Positions 52,181-63,968 of a stretch of 64,000 nt of DNA are shown piece after piece (the stretch's first letter is position 1; the number at the start of each line of letters is the position of its first letter). The DNA comes from Sinohyriopsis cumingii (lineage: Eukaryota; Mollusca; Bivalvia; Unionida; Unionidae). The stretch covers positions 134,640,579-134,704,578 of the forward strand of contig CM068829.1 in the NCBI GenBank assembly GCA_028554795.2, in the 5' to 3' direction. Both the position numbers and the translations under genes were made by a program. The notes under the pieces are model-generated. The model was given only the letters and a program-made list of their open reading frames with translations, was not told the origin of the DNA and did not search any database.

Positions 52181-52695
52181 TCAAGTATGTGGCCTTTTAT
52201 TCCGCCTCTTGGTATTCGTATATGTCGCTTGCTTGCAAAATTGTTTCAATTGTTGTACCGTTGCTGTTGCATTAGCAACTCGTAATAAATTAGTATCCGA
52301 TGAATGATTATCTGAGACAGCAGTTTGATCCAGTGCAACTGTATATCTCAATAATCCACGTATATCTGCCTTTATCATACCGCTGGCCTTTGCATTCCGT
52401 GATATTACTCGATCGTTTTTACCTGATGTTTAGCTATCAGGCTTTTATACAAGAGACACGTCTTCTTTAATTAAGAAGTCCATCAATAACTCGTTTTAAT
52501 TTTTATACTCGAACAATCGCAACCTTCAATAGCTGCACTAACAAGTGTCTGTGCCAGTTTATTCCTACGCATGTGATAATACTCACGAACAGATCCACAT
52601 AGTTGGCAATTTTTGTTATGTAAATTGACTCCGATGTTACAGCTAAGACCTTGATCACCGGTGCCAGTACGTAACACAGCAACTGTGCTTGACAA
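52181..52695 (-). pseudogene. Unidentified minus-strand coding fragments upstream of pPolB
   Basis: Two open frames on the minus strand: 52483-52695 (70 codons, containing CGSVREYYHMRRNKLAQTL and several cysteines) and 52181-52378 (65 codons, beginning MIKADIRGLLRYTV and basic at its end). A coding-like stretch continues to about 51960 (FTRDGELENTRQLFHTYTN). They lie on the same strand as the polymerase relic and may be its N-terminal region or a neighbouring gene. No domain recognised. Confidence 0.35.
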
Positions 52696-53512
52696 TATTT
52701 ATAATAACATGTTCTACCACATTGTTCCCCTATTCTAAGGCATACACATTCGCATTTGTTGCGTCAGTATGTTAATGAACTTGTCTTCAGTACAAACAAC
52801 CTATGAATGTAGATGGTACTATACATATGTTTTAAGTATCAAGTGCGTGAATTGATTCATTCATGGGTTTCAAAGTTGAATAGCCTTATTTTTGTTGAAG
52901 CAAAACTGTACATGTGATTATTTTCTTCTTGAAAGGCCAGACTGAACTAAATCTTGATTGACTGGCTATTAAAGCGATTGTCATAGCTCACAAGTTTCAA
53001 TACACTGTCAATGAGTCATGGAACGTCTTTCTGATTTTAATTCTGTATAAGATAATTATGTCACTGAATTAAGCATTTTTAGTAGTACGATCAGTGTGGA
53101 AAGAGTTATATTGAGAGGATTAATATATTTAATTTAATCGTTCGTTGGGTATAAATGGAAAGACAATTAACATTGATTCTTTTATGTAAATATTGTTAAA
53201 CAGATTAATGCCTATAATATTTTTTAGATATATATTGTGTGGTGAAATTTGGAGAACGTTAGAGACCGCGTCATAAAATATTTGAGCTATTTTGTTTGGA
53301 AATACACGAAATTTTCACTGAATATATATTGCATTACACTAATTTTTGACTTAGTCAAATGTAAATTTGCTTTCTGTTCCCGGGTTAGAGGTCTATGACA
53401 GAAATGACAACTTTGGTCAAAATTATCTACCAGGTCCAGAGTCTAGCATGTCTACGGCACATGATAAAACGTTATCGTTATATCCATAGATAAAAAGTTT
53501 GTCAGGGTAAAC

Positions 53513-54598
53513 ATGGATGAAAGTGACAGGTATTTGGACCAATTTGACAAAGAGTTGCATACAAGTGCATCAGACGTTTATGATGAACGCTTCCTGAGAT
53601 ACACCAGGGCAGCAAAAGAGAATTGTGTGTTCTGTATTAGGGCTCCTTGTCGCACTCAGATATCAAAATCAATTACATACATAATTTACATCTATTTTGA
53701 CAAGCAGGAACTAATTCAGGAAGCACAATGGGAATCCGCAGGTGGAATGGGTCTTAATGTCTACTGCAGACATGATGGTGCTGTACTTACAGCAATATTT
53801 GGTCTGTCATTTCGAGGACATTATTTAGTTGGAGAAACTTGCACTAAGAGATTACAAACATTCATCAGACAAAACACTACAACGGATCACCTTTCAAAAG
53901 TAGAGACTTGAATGTGACAGTTGCTGATAAAGTGACAAACGTTTACTTTGATCCTCGCCCACAAAAAGAAGTGATATCGAGACTTCTCCAGAAATACTTG
54001 TTTGAATTTAGAGGGAGTTTCTACACTGACAATGTTTTCAACTCTTTGACCAGTTAATGCTATAGCAGTTGCCCATGACCATAATTAGTTTGAATTAACT
54101 CATGAGAACTATTTTATTAACTGAAAGATAAACAATTTCACATACATAGCCTTAAACACATCATATTTGAAAGAAACACCCACGATCGGAGTAAACGTGT
54201 AACATGGAAGCAAGAAAGATGAAAAAGACTGTGTTCATCCAATTGTGGTCGTATATATAAACTGACAGTGAAGGCAGACGAAATTGCAATGTCACATACA
54301 TTAACATAATATAAGATGTTACGAGCATAGACTGCTCATTGAAATGAAATAAATCTTCTCAACCGAAGATAAACCTATTTGTAAGAATACCATGCCTTAT
54401 TTGAAAGTAAATGAGGATGGGAGTATAAGTCTCAGTACTAACTATAATTACTGTCATCACACACAAGAACAACTGTACTGTCCAAATTTAACAGAGTGTG
54501 ATTTTATTACTTACACTTTGTGCGACACGAGAGTGTTTGAATTCTACAATGACTATTTCAAAAAGTCCTCCTGGAAACATATTTTACAAATCATGTAA
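53513..54598 (+). pseudogene. SWIM zinc-finger / YqaJ-type nuclease-like gene relic
   Basis: The first frame (53513-53911, 132 codons) begins MDESDRYLDQFDKELHTSAS and runs into a SWIM-like segment EAQWESAGGMGLNVYCRHDG. The canonical SWIM pattern is CxC...CxH; the C-x-H half survives as YCRH but the first CxC is changed to WES. A shifted frame continues to about 54056. The frame at 54392-54598 reads NEDGSISLSTNYNYCHHTQE and LTECDFITYTLCDTRV, resembling the C-terminal half of YqaJ (lambda-exonuclease-like) domains, where QxQ and CDFxVYT are conserved; here Q-x-Q has become TQEQ. The middle of the YqaJ domain is not found. This two-domain architecture is, as I recall, common in mollusc gene models. 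Broken, probably not functional. Confidence 0.65.
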
Positions 54599-54610
54599 AA
54601 GAAAGGTTTA

Positions 54611-54611
<1 letters not shown>

Positions 54612-54699
<88 letters not shown>
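54612..54699. repeat. (TA)n microsatellite
   Basis: About 88 bp of TA repeat just after the YqaJ-like fragment. Confidence 0.95.
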
Positions 54700-54702
<3 letters not shown>

Positions 54703-57700
54703 ACGGAGAGAGAGATGTACAAGTGTGCTTACTGTGATAATTGTGAATATTATGTGAATTCTCTTATTTGAACACACAACTTAAACCCAAAGTTATACTT
54801 TAATGAGAGCGAAGCAAGTAGAAAAAATATCACGGAGTAGTCTATAATAAGAGTGAATAAAAAGATTGTATGAGTATTTATGAAGTTCATTTTTTTCATG
54901 TACTGAACTGTAAAATGCAGCATGTCTTTCTCAACTATTATTTAGATTTTCAACAAGCCACATTAATCAGCAATTAACAAAATAAAATTATCATAAATGG
55001 ACTTGAACATATGACAAATGTCAATTTCAATGAATTCTAGCAATAAGGTAGTGAATTCTTTTGATCCACTGAAAAATAAAATAAGAAATGTTTTGTTTTC
55101 ATTGATACTTGTAATATAAATCATGCATTCTTAGGCAAAGTATCCGATCTAAAATTGCATTGCATGTGACAAATAAAAACTATTTCCAAGTCAAATTATA
55201 TGCTCTATTAGTTCACGTTTACTTGCAATGTTTCTGACTTTCATAACAGTTTCTCCAACCATTCGATTTTTTTCTGGAAGTAAGTTGGAATGTTTAACGT
55301 CGCTTAGCAAAGAAATCTTGTATATTAAATCTCTTGCCTGCCATTACTGAATCTTTGAGGTCACACGTGTTAACCAGACTGCTCCTCTCAACAACTTGCC
55401 TGTCATTAGTTGACCATCCATAGGTTGAGGACACATAAGTGGATCAAAATAAAGCTTTGGTTGTATTTCTGTTTTTGTACGTTGAATAGGTTATCAGCTG
55501 CTCGATTGAATAGGTTTTCAGCTGCTCAATTTATGACAAGGGTTTTAGCTTTATCATCGAATAATAACGATTGGTATACATCTATTTTAATCTTGAATAT
55601 GAATCAGTGGAGGTTGAGGGTTTTCATTTGAACTTTGATATTCAAATGACAGGTATATATGTTCGGAGGGAGAGATATTACTCAGCAATCTCTTGTCAAT
55701 GTGTAATTTAATGTATTGATGTTAAAGTTATATAAATCCATGAAATGAGATATGTGTCAATGGTTTTTACCTTGGAAATCAGCATATCTTTGCAGTTACA
55801 TGGATAACATAGATGTGTCATCGGATATTTTTGGATCAGGAGCAACGATGGCATGGATCGATGTAGGTCCATGGAATGCATTCGTTTCGGAATAAAAGAA
55901 GGAGAAAAAAGCAGACCTAATATATGAATTTATATCTTTTGTAGTCTAGCATCAACAATAGCGTCGGTTACAAATACATTACATACATTAAACAGTCATA
56001 GGGTCCCGGGTAGCCAAGTGACTGAAGCGCAAGTCCTTTGCGATCACTGCCATTGCACCTCTGACGCGTGGTTTGAGTCTAGAGCTCGACGTAGGTGGGT
56101 ATATGAGAAAGCTTGTGAATAACTTACCCGTGGGCATGTGGTTCATGCTGCGATTTTCTTTCTCCACCAGCTATACTGGCCGCCACGTATAACCAATCAC
56201 GTACTGAAAAAGGTGTTAAATAAACAGCAACAACAATTACAACAAAACCAAAAATGTTTATCATTTACAATACTATTGTGCAACGTGAAAACACATATCG
56301 GATAACAAAATATCAGACATAGATTGTAATTAAGCTAAAACAGTCAACACAGTTCATACTGTCTGAGAAACACTTGTTTACAATTTAAAGTTTATCAAAT
56401 GGCTGTACATGATTTCGAAATAAATGAATTTTACAATGTACATACTAGTATGCACAAACTATAACCACACTAACTGGCAAGTGAATTCTTACAAGCGGAA
56501 AAAAGATTTGCTGGATAACGGATGAGATGGGACAACTTATCAAGACAATGATACATATGGTCCACAGGTCTCTATTGGCATATTTACATTAGGTATTAAA
56601 AATAGGGCTTATGTGTGTAAAATACGCACTAATACATTCACCTCAGGTGCAATACATTGTTAAAAGTTGGTAATGTTTGGAACAATAAATAGGCCCATAT
56701 GTCATAAGAGTCTGCTAGAAAATTGATCACCATTATTTGTAACAATGTCAACTTGACAACAATCTGCACATTTTGCCAGGCTAAAATGAAAAGAAATCTG
56801 TATCTCTACATCAATGATACAAAACTAATATCCTCTTTGTAGAGTATGACTAATAGTTCATTATTGTCTAAAAAAGAATTATATCGTTGTCCCGCTCACT
56901 TGAGGGTTCTGTTATCTAAGTTAAGCCTGTATTATGCAACAGAACGCATATGCAAACAAGAAACTATATCTGTATACTGCCACTGTCCATTTTTTTCAGT
57001 ATAAAGCAATGCTAAATAAAACATCAACGCAAATTGTGTTACCTCTCTTTCCGTGATAAAGTGGTGAAACTTTCTAACTGCCTCAAGGGTTATTCGAGTC
57101 TAAATGTGATCCCAGATCTTTCTTACATGAATCAGAAAATATATGTTGTACATTGATAATTTATGTCCATAGAATGTATTCCTTCCTTCCTGCGTATTTT
57201 ATCATTTGTATTATTATCCTTAATGTGCAAGGCTAAATCACCTGTCAATTGATTCTCCTCGTCATTCAAAAGAGTATTTGAGTTTCAAGTAAGTAATAAG
57301 CGATCATTATCTAAAGATTCTTTTATCTAAGAATATAAGCTTTCCAAAAAGCACACCTCTCACTTTAATTCTCTTTGTAGTCAGCAGTACATACATCCTT
57401 TGATATCTTTAAAGAGGTGGTAGATGTTAAAAGGAAAATATACGACGCACTGCCTGATGAATAAATCATGTATCTTGAGCATGCGATGGTTTGTAATATC
57501 AAATGCGATTCGGTTGAAAGTAATATGTCAACATGGACAGTGAAATGACTACCTTATATAGTTGACTAGCTATACTTGCACAGCAATTGGGGAGCTAATA
57601 TATACGGACAGCTATGTGTATGTGTCACTTTATGTACTGTTGATACATGTTTTAATTATAACTGTACGTTTCATAATGTTTAACGAAGATAAAATCAATG

Positions 57701-58197
57701 CGTGCCTCATTTTCACCTGAAACACTAACATGTTAGCTAAAGTATCATTTTAAAACAAAAAGATATTATCGGTCTACATGATAGGTTTGATTACATGACT
57801 GTGATCCTTGAACTAGATATAAACAGACAAACTATAATACTTTCCATTCATAATTATCCGGTCTTAAGAGAGCTCAAATTAACACTGAAAATAAAGCATA
57901 CGAATAGCTTCATCAAATGACACAAGTGTCGATACTGAATCACATAAATGAGATTGGAATTAAGTTTTAAGATACTACAAAACGAGCATGATCTGAAAAC
58001 GTTACAAAACAACACGTACATTATGTTGTAATGGGGCGAATGGCCATGTGGCATTCTGAAGGAGACAACAATAGTTAATATTTATGTTACTTCAAGCCCC
58101 CCAACCCACCCACCCACCCAACAATTAGTCTTAATGGCCTATAGATGGGACCAAACGTGTAATATGACGAGTAATCCTAATGAACAATATTATTTAT
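54700..58197. other. Intergenic stretch, one old SINE, no gene recognised
   Basis: AT-rich. The longest frame is 73 codons (55410-55631, plus), not recognised. A C-rich run (CCACCCACCCACC) lies at about 58100. Confidence 0.55.
55999..56243 (+). mobile_element. SINE-2 copy, diverged
   Basis: Starts GGGTCCCGGGTAGCCAAGTG, keeps a weak B box (GGTTTGAGTC), the body (GGGTATATGAGAAAGCTTG, TACTGGCCGCCACGTATA), 3' end GTACTGAAAAAGGTGTTAAA and an imperfect CAACAACAATTACAAC tail. Many CpG and box mutations mark it as old. Confidence 0.88.
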
Positions 58198-58210
58198 ATT
58201 AACGAAATGA
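58198..58210. repeat. Target-site duplication of LINE copy B (3' side)
   Basis: 13-bp ATTAACGAAATGA, identical to 63956-63968. Confidence 0.93.
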
Positions 58211-58490
58211 TTGATTGATTGATTGATTGTTTGTTTTTTAACGGCGCATCAGCACTTTTAGGCTATTTAGCGCCAAACAAAGTGTTACTTGTATAATCTT
58301 TTAAAACTTATAAAAGGTTCTATATCGACCAGCGATATAAAAGAACAAATGGTTGAAATTAAAAACGGTAAGATGGTAACGGTGCAAAATAAAGCTTCCC
58401 GATCAACGGGAGATGTAAAAAAGATGAATAGGTATTAAAATGGGACGGTATGTATATTGCATAAAACTGCACAAGGTGATAGCATAAAAG

Positions 58491-61400
58491 TCAGAGTTTA
58501 GAGTAAATATTTACGGCTTTCAAGAACTCGATAATACGAGTGATGTTTATATTATCAAAAAGTTCTTTCATGTCATGCACAACGTAATAACGATCGCGCG
58601 TAGGTTGTAGGTCAAAGCACTCTATCATAAAGTGCTTGACAGTGAATGGTTCATTGCAAGAAACGCACTCTGGTGGGTCTTCACCTTTTAGTATGTGGGT
58701 GTGGGTGATATAAGTATGACCAATTCGGATTCTTGCAATGACTACCTCCTCCCTACGAATGGTTCTGTAGGAAGGAGTCCATTCTCCTAGAGTTGGTTTG
58801 ATTGCATGAAGTTTGTTATTTACAGCATCATTCCATGATGCCTGCCACTTCTGACGTAAGAACTTTCTGATACAAGGTTTAAAATCAGTATATGGTATTT
58901 TAAAATCAGATGGTTCTTGAGAAAGGGCCATTTTAGCAGCGCGATCTGCTTTTTCGTTACCTTTAATACCAATGTGGCTAGGTAACCAACAGTATATTAT
59001 ATTGTGGGAGACACTCAGCTCGGTATTTTTGACGAGTATGTTTTTCAATAATGGGTTCTCCAGTTTTCTATTGTGTAGTGACTGGAGTACTGATAGCGAG
59101 TCGGAGAAGATGATACTGTTTAAAATACGGTTCTTTTCTATATGTTGCAGAGCAAGGTCTATTGCTCTGATTTCGGCTGTAAAAATTGATGCTACATTTG
59201 GTAAGCGAACTTGCGTTGTGTGATTTCCACAAACAAAGGCTGCAGCAGCCTTTTCCTCATCCTTTGATCCATCAGTGTAAATTCTGGTGCAGTTTTTAAA
59301 TTCGGTGAGGAGTTCATGGTAAGAGTTGTGGAAGATAGAAGGGTTTGTTTCGGATTTTTTTCCATCGTGTAGCGTAAAACGTACTTTTGGTTGTTTAATT
59401 AGCCAGGGTGGTGTTTCGGAGATGGATGTTTTCTGAATTTTTGAAAGATCTATATTTGTAGTGTCAAGGCTGCATGATAATCTAATGCCAAAGGAAGGTA
59501 TGGCGTTTGGTTTATTTTCGTATAAAGTTTTGTATTTGGGTTGAAAAACAGCCGAAAAAGCAGGATTCAGAGGGTTTGATTTTAATTTGAGAGCATACTG
59601 TGCGGAAAGCATTTCTCTACGATGCGATAACGGTGGTTCATTCGCCTCAGCTAGAAGGCTTTCACACGGGGATGTTTTAAATGCTCCCAGAGCCAGTCTT
59701 ATTCCCTGATGATGAATTGGATCAAGCATTTTAAGATACGATTTCCTGGCAGAACCATACACAACGCAACCATAGTCTAGTTTGGAGCGAATAAACGTTC
59801 TGTATAAATTTAGGATGACTTTTCTATCAGCACCCCAGTCAGTGTGCGCTACTACTTTAAGTAGGTTAAGTGCTTTTAAGCATTTAGCTTTTAAGTTCTT
59901 TAGGTGTGGAATAAAGGTCAGTTTTCTGTCAAAGATTATACCTAAAAATTTGGTTTCCTCAACAACTGGAATAGGTGTTCCATCCAGTGTGAGGTTCGGT
60001 TCATCGTGATGTTTTCGTAACTGACAGAAATGCATGCATACCGTTTTTGGTTTCGAGAATTTGAAACCGTCTGCATTGGCCCAATTTTTGAATTTTGTTT
60101 ATATTTTGCTGCAGTTGTCTTTCAATTGTATGCATGTGCTTTGACCGATAACATATTAGAAAATCATCAACGTATAACGAACAATCCACACCAGAAGTCA
60201 AACACTTGGTGATGCTATTAATTTTGATGTTAAAGAGCGTCACAGATAAAATACTGCCCTGGGGCACACCCATCTCTTGCTCGTGCAGATCGGAGAGGGT
60301 AGAGCCCACTCGTACTTTGAATTCTCTGTCGGAGAGAAAGTTGGATATGAAAGAGGGCAGACGGCCTTTTAGACCTAGATCGTTCAGGTCATTTAGTATC
60401 CCGTACTTCCATGTCGTGTCATAGGCCTTTTCTAAATCAAAGAAAACCGCTACTAAATGTTCTTTCTTAATAAATGCATCGCGAATGAATGTTTCTAGTC
60501 TAACCAGATGATCATTGGTGCTCCGGCCATATCGAAAGCCACTTTGGAAAGGAGATATTAAATTGTTAGTTTCCAAATACCAGACAAGCCGAGAATTGAT
60601 CATTCGTTCCATTGTTTTGCACACACAGCTTGTGAGTGCAATTGGTCGATAGCTGTTGGGGTCTTCGCTATCTTTACCGGGTTTGGGGACTGGTATTACA
60701 GTTGCTTCTTTCCAGATTTTTGGCACATTACCAGTAATCCATAAATCATTGAAGAGTTTCAAAAGAGATGTTAATGATGATTCTGGAAAGTGTTTCAGAA
60801 ACTGGTAATGTATCTCGTCAGGCCCAGCGGATGTATCATGGGCCTTATCTAAAGCCTCCTTATGCTCCGATAGTGAGAACAATTGATTATAACTTTCCGA
60901 GTTGTTGGATGTGAATTTTAAACGTGACTTTTCTTTTTGAGTTTTAAGTTTTCGGAAGGCTTCTGAATAATTAGATGATGAGGAATTTCTCGAGAAACTG
61001 TCAGCAAGAATATTTGCAATGTCACGTTTTGAACTAAAGTTGTTATTGTTCAGTGTCAGATGTCGGAGAGGGTTTTGCTTTCTCTTTCCGTTTATTTTGA
61101 GTATAGTGTCCCAAACTTTTTTAACAGAGGAACGAGAGTTTAAAGAAGAAACATACTTCTTCCATGATGCTCTTTTACTTTCTTTGATTATGCGGCGAGC
61201 TTTGGCCCGGGCAATGCGATATATATTTAAGTTTTCGGGCGTCGGTTGATTATTAAATTTCCTTAATGCTTCTCGGCGTAGTTTAATGGCTTCCTTACAT
61301 TCCTTAGTGACCCAAGGTTTTTGGGTTCTTTTACAATATGGCGAGGACTTGGGAACGGATTCTTCTGCAATCTCTATTAAAATAGATGTAAAATGCTGAA

Positions 61401-62172
61401 TGGTGTCGTCAACATTGAAAACTGTATCCTCATTCAGCCTAGTTTTACAGAGTGTTTCAAACTTGGCCCAGTCGGCCTTCTTTAAATTCCATTGTGGAAT
61501 TACTTCATCGCCTGTAGAGTTAAGATTTACAAGAAAGATTGGGAAGTGATCGCTGCTGTGAAGGTCATCAGCGACCTTCCATTCATAGTCCAAAAGCAGA
61601 GAAGGAGAACAAATTGTCAAATCGATGCTTGTGTATGTACCCGTGCCTGGGTGTAAATATGTAGGTGTTTTGGTATTATATAGACACAGATCGTGTCTAG
61701 AAATAAAGTCTTCAACTTTGTGACCTCTGTCACTTATATGATTCGATCCCCATAAAATGTTATGGGCATTAAAATCCCCGAGTAAAACAAAGGGAGCGGG
61801 AAGCTGTTGAACAAGATTGTCCAGTTCGTTTGGTACTAGGTTAGTGTTTGGTGGTAAATAAATAGAGCAAAATGTAATCACTCGATATAGAGTGACGCTT
61901 ACAGCAATGGCTTGTAAATTGGTGTTTAAATGAATGAAGCTATGAGGAGCACTGTTGTTTACAATAACAGAAACTCCTCCTGATGCCCTGTCAACATTTG
62001 GAGAGCAGGTGTTAAACAGGGAGTAGTTTTTAAATGTGATATTGTCTGTATCTTTCAAGAAGGTTTCTTGAAGGCACAGTACCGCTGGATCATGTTCGTT
62101 TAAAAGCAGGAGAATATCATTGTAATTTGCTTTAAGTCCTCGACAATTCCATTGTATGATAGTGTTTTTCAT
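58491..62172 (-). pseudogene. LINE copy B ORF2 (EN-RT-RNase H), one frameshift
   Basis: Sense start ATG at 62172 (MKNTIIQWNCRG). 723 codons are open, then a five-T run (four in copy A) near 60085 shifts frame shortly after the RT YVDD motif; the original frame continues from about 60035 for 514 codons to the stop at 58491. Excluding the extra base, the span is 3681 nt, 1226 residues, a normal length. Rough domain order: apurinic-type endonuclease 1-220 (QWNCRG, LQETFL, GDFNAHN, SDHFP), RT about 430-750 (FFDLEKAYDTTW, GVPQGSILS, LYVDDFLI), RNase H about 930-1070 with its D-E-D-D residues, CCHC finger about 1170-1185. Role: nicks target DNA and reverse-transcribes element RNA there. A sequencing error at the T run is possible. 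Confidence 0.95.
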
Positions 62173-62234
62173 TATAAATTTAAATTAAAGATTGTGGAGC
62201 TAGGTTAGACCTTTCGCAGAGGGAATTTGTTTTG

Positions 62235-63401
62235 TTATTTCTCTGGAGGAAGTACGGGGGTGAATTTTTTGTTTGTAGGTCTGGAGTTCCCTTGTGCGCA
62301 TGGAGCAGATTCTTCTGCATCCATGCTCTCGATGTCTCCAAACCTGTTATAAAGTTTGATGGGGTCATCTGACCCCTTTTGTTGCCTGTTTCCGTGAGAT
62401 TTTTTATTCTTTGGTGATTTAGGTTGTTGGGTATTATTAAATGTAGTCTGAGTAGATGCCGTGTTTTTCTGTGCTTGGTAATGGGGGGTGTTTGAATTTG
62501 GTGTTGAATCGGGTGCTTCTGTTTGTGTTTGAGCGTCCTTCGTTGTTTTAGGATTGCTCTTCACTACAGTGGAGAAGGATGGGCCAGGATGGGCTGTTTT
62601 TGCCTGTACAATTTTTCTGGCTTCTGGATAGGGAATATTATTTGTGTATTTTACCCTCTGAATTTCCTTCTCCTGTTTCCAGGTATCGCAATCCTTGGAA
62701 TTTGCGTGGTGCTCTTTTCCGCAGTTGACACAATGCGGAGTTGCTCTACAATCAGATTCCTGATGAGCATTGTCTCCGCATCGGCCACATATTTGGCTCT
62801 TGGAGCAGCGGTCTTCGTGATGGCCGTATTTTTGACACTTATAACACCGAAGGGGGTTTGGAATGTAAATCTCTACCTTTACTTGCAAAAAGCCAACTTT
62901 CACCACTTTGGGTACAGTTGGCCTGTTGAAGGTGAGTACAATGGTGTTGGTGTCCTGCAGATTGTTATTACGTTTAATACGTATTCGTCGGACTGCAGTG
63001 ACACCTTCATCTTTCATTCCTTCGATGATGTCAGCGTCGGTGACTCCAGCCAAGTCACGGCAGCGAATCACGCCTTTGGACGTATTCAGTGTGGTGTGAG
63101 CGAATGAGGTTACTGGGATATCAAAGAACGTTTTCATTTTCCTGATATTGTCTGATTGACCTCGTCGCTCACACTCAATAAGAAGACAACCCGATTTCAA
63201 CTTTTTAACACTTTTAGGTGTGCCAATCGATCCTGTGATAGTCTTTTCGATGACAAATGGAGATAGTGCGGCAAGCGGTTTCGTGGCATCTTTTGACTGT
63301 ATGACCATGAAGCGTGGAAATGACTCCACACTAAATGGTTCATCGTCAGACTCTGATAAGGGTTTCGATCTTTTATTTTGATTTTTTTTGGAATTATCCA
63401 T
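62235..63401 (-). CDS. LINE copy B ORF1, intact zinc-knuckle protein
   Basis: 388 codons, ATG at 63401 to stop at 62235, no lesion. Residues 1-25 are polar and basic/acidic. Residues 30-180 probably form an RNA-recognition-like fold (FMVIQSK near 31, KLKSGCLLIEC near 67, repeated basic strands), which is inference. Three CCHC knuckles at about 186-199, 205-218 and 224-238, then a Ser/Thr/Gln-rich tail ending FTPVLPPEK. It binds element RNA and is needed with ORF2 for retrotransposition. The 62-nt gap to ORF2 and the separate ORF2 ATG imply reinitiation or another downstream start mechanism. Confidence 0.94.
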   Translation of the reverse strand: MDNSKKNQNKRSKPLSESDDEPFSVESFPRFMVIQSKDATKPLAALSPFVIEKTITGSIGTPKSVKKLKSGCLLIECERRGQSDNIRKMKTFFDIPVTSFAHTTLNTSKGVIRCRDLAGVTDADIIEGMKDEGVTAVRRIRIKRNNNLQDTNTIVLTFNRPTVPKVVKVGFLQVKVEIYIPNPLRCYKCQKYGHHEDRCSKSQICGRCGDNAHQESDCRATPHCVNCGKEHHANSKDCDTWKQEKEIQRVKYTNNIPYPEARKIVQAKTAHPGPSFSTVVKSNPKTTKDAQTQTEAPDSTPNSNTPHYQAQKNTASTQTTFNNTQQPKSPKNKKSHGNRQQKGSDDPIKLYNRFGDIESMDAEESAPCAQGNSRPTNKKFTPVLPPEK

Positions 63402-63955
63402 GATGGCTAGATTAAAAATTCAGCACCCGTGCTCCCCACCCACCAAGGAGCCCAACAAGGGGACACTTTTCAAGTGTCAGGGATACACAGATGCCATACT
63501 CAGTTGATAAAATTACCTTTGAATGACCCTGAAGTCGCCAATTTCTAAGGTCGGTAAAATTACCCCCCGATTGACCCGTTAAGCCACCGCCTTCTAGGAA
63601 GCCTTCTAAGACTTGGAAAAGGGAAATATAAAGGAAAAGAATATAGGGGCAACGGTGGTATCAAGAGAGATACAAGGAGAGAGAGAAAGAAGGTGAGAAA
63701 GTTAATAAAGACCTCCTAGGGCTCGGCGTGACCAGCCGATTTGTCGGAACCGGGCCCATCCCGACCACCCGTCTAAGAGAAGTAGAGGCCAAAGCAGTGT
63801 ATTGCAGGGAAAGCCACTGCTCAACTACCAGGATCCTTTCCTCCCCCGACACGGGACGCAACCCACGGCAAACAGGTTGCCTCTACTTAGTCGCCTTTTA
63901 CGACACGTAGCGAGGCACGTCGGGCCAATTCTACAACCCCGGACCCGCAGGGGGA
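63402..63955 (-). promoter_or_regulatory. LINE 5' UTR, probable internal promoter
   Basis: The 554 bp before ORF1 begin CCCCCTGCGGGTCCGGGG and contain GACGTGCCTCGCTACGTG and GTCGTAAAAGGCGACTAAG, far more GC- and CpG-rich than the rest. Nearly identical in copy A (45214-45766). Full-length LINEs of this type carry their promoter here; its exact start is not visible from sequence alone. Antisense frames across it are shadows. Confidence 0.6.
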
Positions 63956-63968
63956 ATTAACGAAATGA
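63956..63968. repeat. Target-site duplication of LINE copy B (5' side)
   Basis: 13-bp ATTAACGAAATGA, matching 58198-58210. Only 32 bp of flanking DNA follow to the window end. Confidence 0.93.

Larger units (their letters stand above)
46970..52700 (-). mobile_element. Decayed pPolB-bearing DNA element (Polinton/Maverick- or adintovirus-like)
   Basis: About 5.7 kb in which minus-strand reading frames follow one another, all broken. Only the polymerase (50380-51780) is identified. The companion frames at 47287-47910, 48040-48540 and 52181-52695 lie on the same strand. A further coding-like stretch at about 46980-47175 contains FVTDKAQGFIVNNVFPE. Polintons and adintoviruses also carry a packaging ATPase, an adenovirus-type protease, capsid proteins and often a retroviral-type integrase; I see no Walker A or integrase motif here. 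Terminal inverted repeats were not found, so the ends are estimates. The element could be truncated at both sides. Confidence 0.6.
58211..63955 (-). mobile_element. Full-length I-superfamily LINE, copy B, nearly intact
   Basis: Same family as copy A, 5.75 kb on the minus strand, with a different perfect 13-bp TSD, so an independent insertion. Layout in sense direction: 5' UTR 63402-63955, ORF1 62235-63401, 62-nt spacer, ORF2 62172-58491, 3' UTR 58211-58490 ending in (CAAT)n. The only inactivating lesion I see is one extra T in a T run near 60085 in ORF2. Near-identity to copy A and intact TSDs point to recent activity of the family. Confidence 0.96.

Noticed and set aside
62523..63107. Plus-strand 194-codon frame as a gene
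   Set aside because: Lies wholly opposite LINE ORF1; treated as a shadow, noted in the findings only because it recurs in copy A.
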